Source of the DNA: Planctomycetaceae bacterium
GTDB lineage: Bacteria > Planctomycetota > Planctomycetia > Pirellulales > UBA1268
Length of the DNA stretch: 14,461 bases
Assembly: GCA_018694455.1 (NCBI GenBank)
Contig: JABHNP010000198.1
Location: forward strand, 1 to 14,461
Reading direction: 5' to 3'
In this document: piece after piece, positions 14,275 through 14,461 of the stretch
Position numbering within the stretch: the stretch's first letter is position 1
How the letters are laid out: every line of letters starts with the position of its first letter
The notes under the pieces: model-generated
Told to the model about the DNA's origin: nothing
Database searches by the model: none
The model's input: only the letters and a program-made list of their open reading frames with translations
Program-made: the position numbers and the translations under genes

Positions 14275-14461
14275 ATGTCATCGGTGTCGAATAACAATCA
14301 AGGGGCGTCAGAGAATTCTCAGGTGCCGGCTCCTCATCAGCAGAATGTTGTAGATGTTCCTGCGGCAGGTAGCCCGCTTCTGGGTTTTGATGCATCGAGG
14401 CTTGTGCAGCACTATCATGCTGGTGAGTACACGCAGATGGCAGCGCAGTTTCTAGCCGTTC
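14275..14461 (+). CDS. Unrecognised protein, N-terminal 62 codons (3' end outside window)
   Basis: An open frame starts at the ATG at 14275, preceded by GGAGAG with a 6-base spacer from its GGAG core, and runs to the window edge without a stop. The visible residues are a polar, Ser/Asn/Gln/Pro-rich leader (about 1-33) followed by SPLLGFDASRLVQHYHAGEY and TQMAAQFLAV, which looks like the start of a helical domain. There is no signal peptide. I do not recognise the family. The good ribosome-binding site and undisturbed frame make it a likely real gene, but too little is present to assign a role. Confidence 0.65.
   Translation, partial: MSSVSNNNQGASENSQVPAPHQQNVVDVPAAGSPLLGFDASRLVQHYHAGEYTQMAAQFLAV

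Overview
The window looks like chromosomal DNA from a planctomycete, probably of the Pirellulaceae/marine type. Three things point there. The minus-strand gene at 5705-6703 is a textbook DUF1559 pseudopilin, with the motif block GFTLIELLVVIAIIGVLVGL followed by QQAREAARR and a WRALGTRNGGE tail. The protein at 4998-5633 carries 23-residue L-x-L-x-G...A repeats of the kind common in planctomycetes. Gene density is loose, with many single-gene units. Base composition is moderate by eye. No rRNA, tRNA, CRISPR array or insertion sequence was recognised.

Layout. (1) 3-971 (+) is the 3' part of an open frame whose start lies upstream of the window; it encodes a disordered, Arg/Glu/Ser/Asp-rich tail with three poly-Arg blocks. 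(2) 1240-4836 (+) is a two-gene unit: a GT4 glycosyltransferase and a GH92-type alpha-mannosidase without a signal peptide, probably cytoplasmic. (3) 4998-7036 looks like an iron-related island: a secreted 23-residue-repeat protein (+), a DUF1559 pseudopilin (-) and the haem-uptake protein HemP (+). Two near-identical Fur-box-like palindromes (TGAGAnTnAGTCTCA) lie upstream of the repeat protein and in the pseudopilin/hemP divergent promoter region. (4) 7078-7833 (-) is a secreted SGNH hydrolase. (5) About 640 bases without a gene follow, holding small hairpins and seven copies of a 13-bp tandem repeat. (6) 8476-11124 (+) is an NAD(P)H-dependent FMN reductase-like flavoprotein, then a SulP anion transporter whose C-terminus continues past the STAS domain into what reads as a PII-like (SbtB-type) domain. 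(7) 11167-12438 (-) is an M20 metallopeptidase, convergent with the transporter. (8) 12623-14170 (+) is a divergent NRAMP-like transporter lacking the canonical metal-binding motifs. (9) 14275-14461 (+) is the first 62 codons of an unrecognised gene running off the window.

The most interesting items are the SulP-STAS-PII-like fusion (a bicarbonate/anion transporter with what may be a built-in nucleotide sensor), the candidate Fur regulon tying a repeat protein and possibly a pseudopilin to hemP, the GT4/cytoplasmic GH92 pair (possibly turnover of a mannose-containing solute or glycan), and the NRAMP homologue with altered TM1/TM6 and a charged insertion. All functions come from reading motifs by eye; no search was run.
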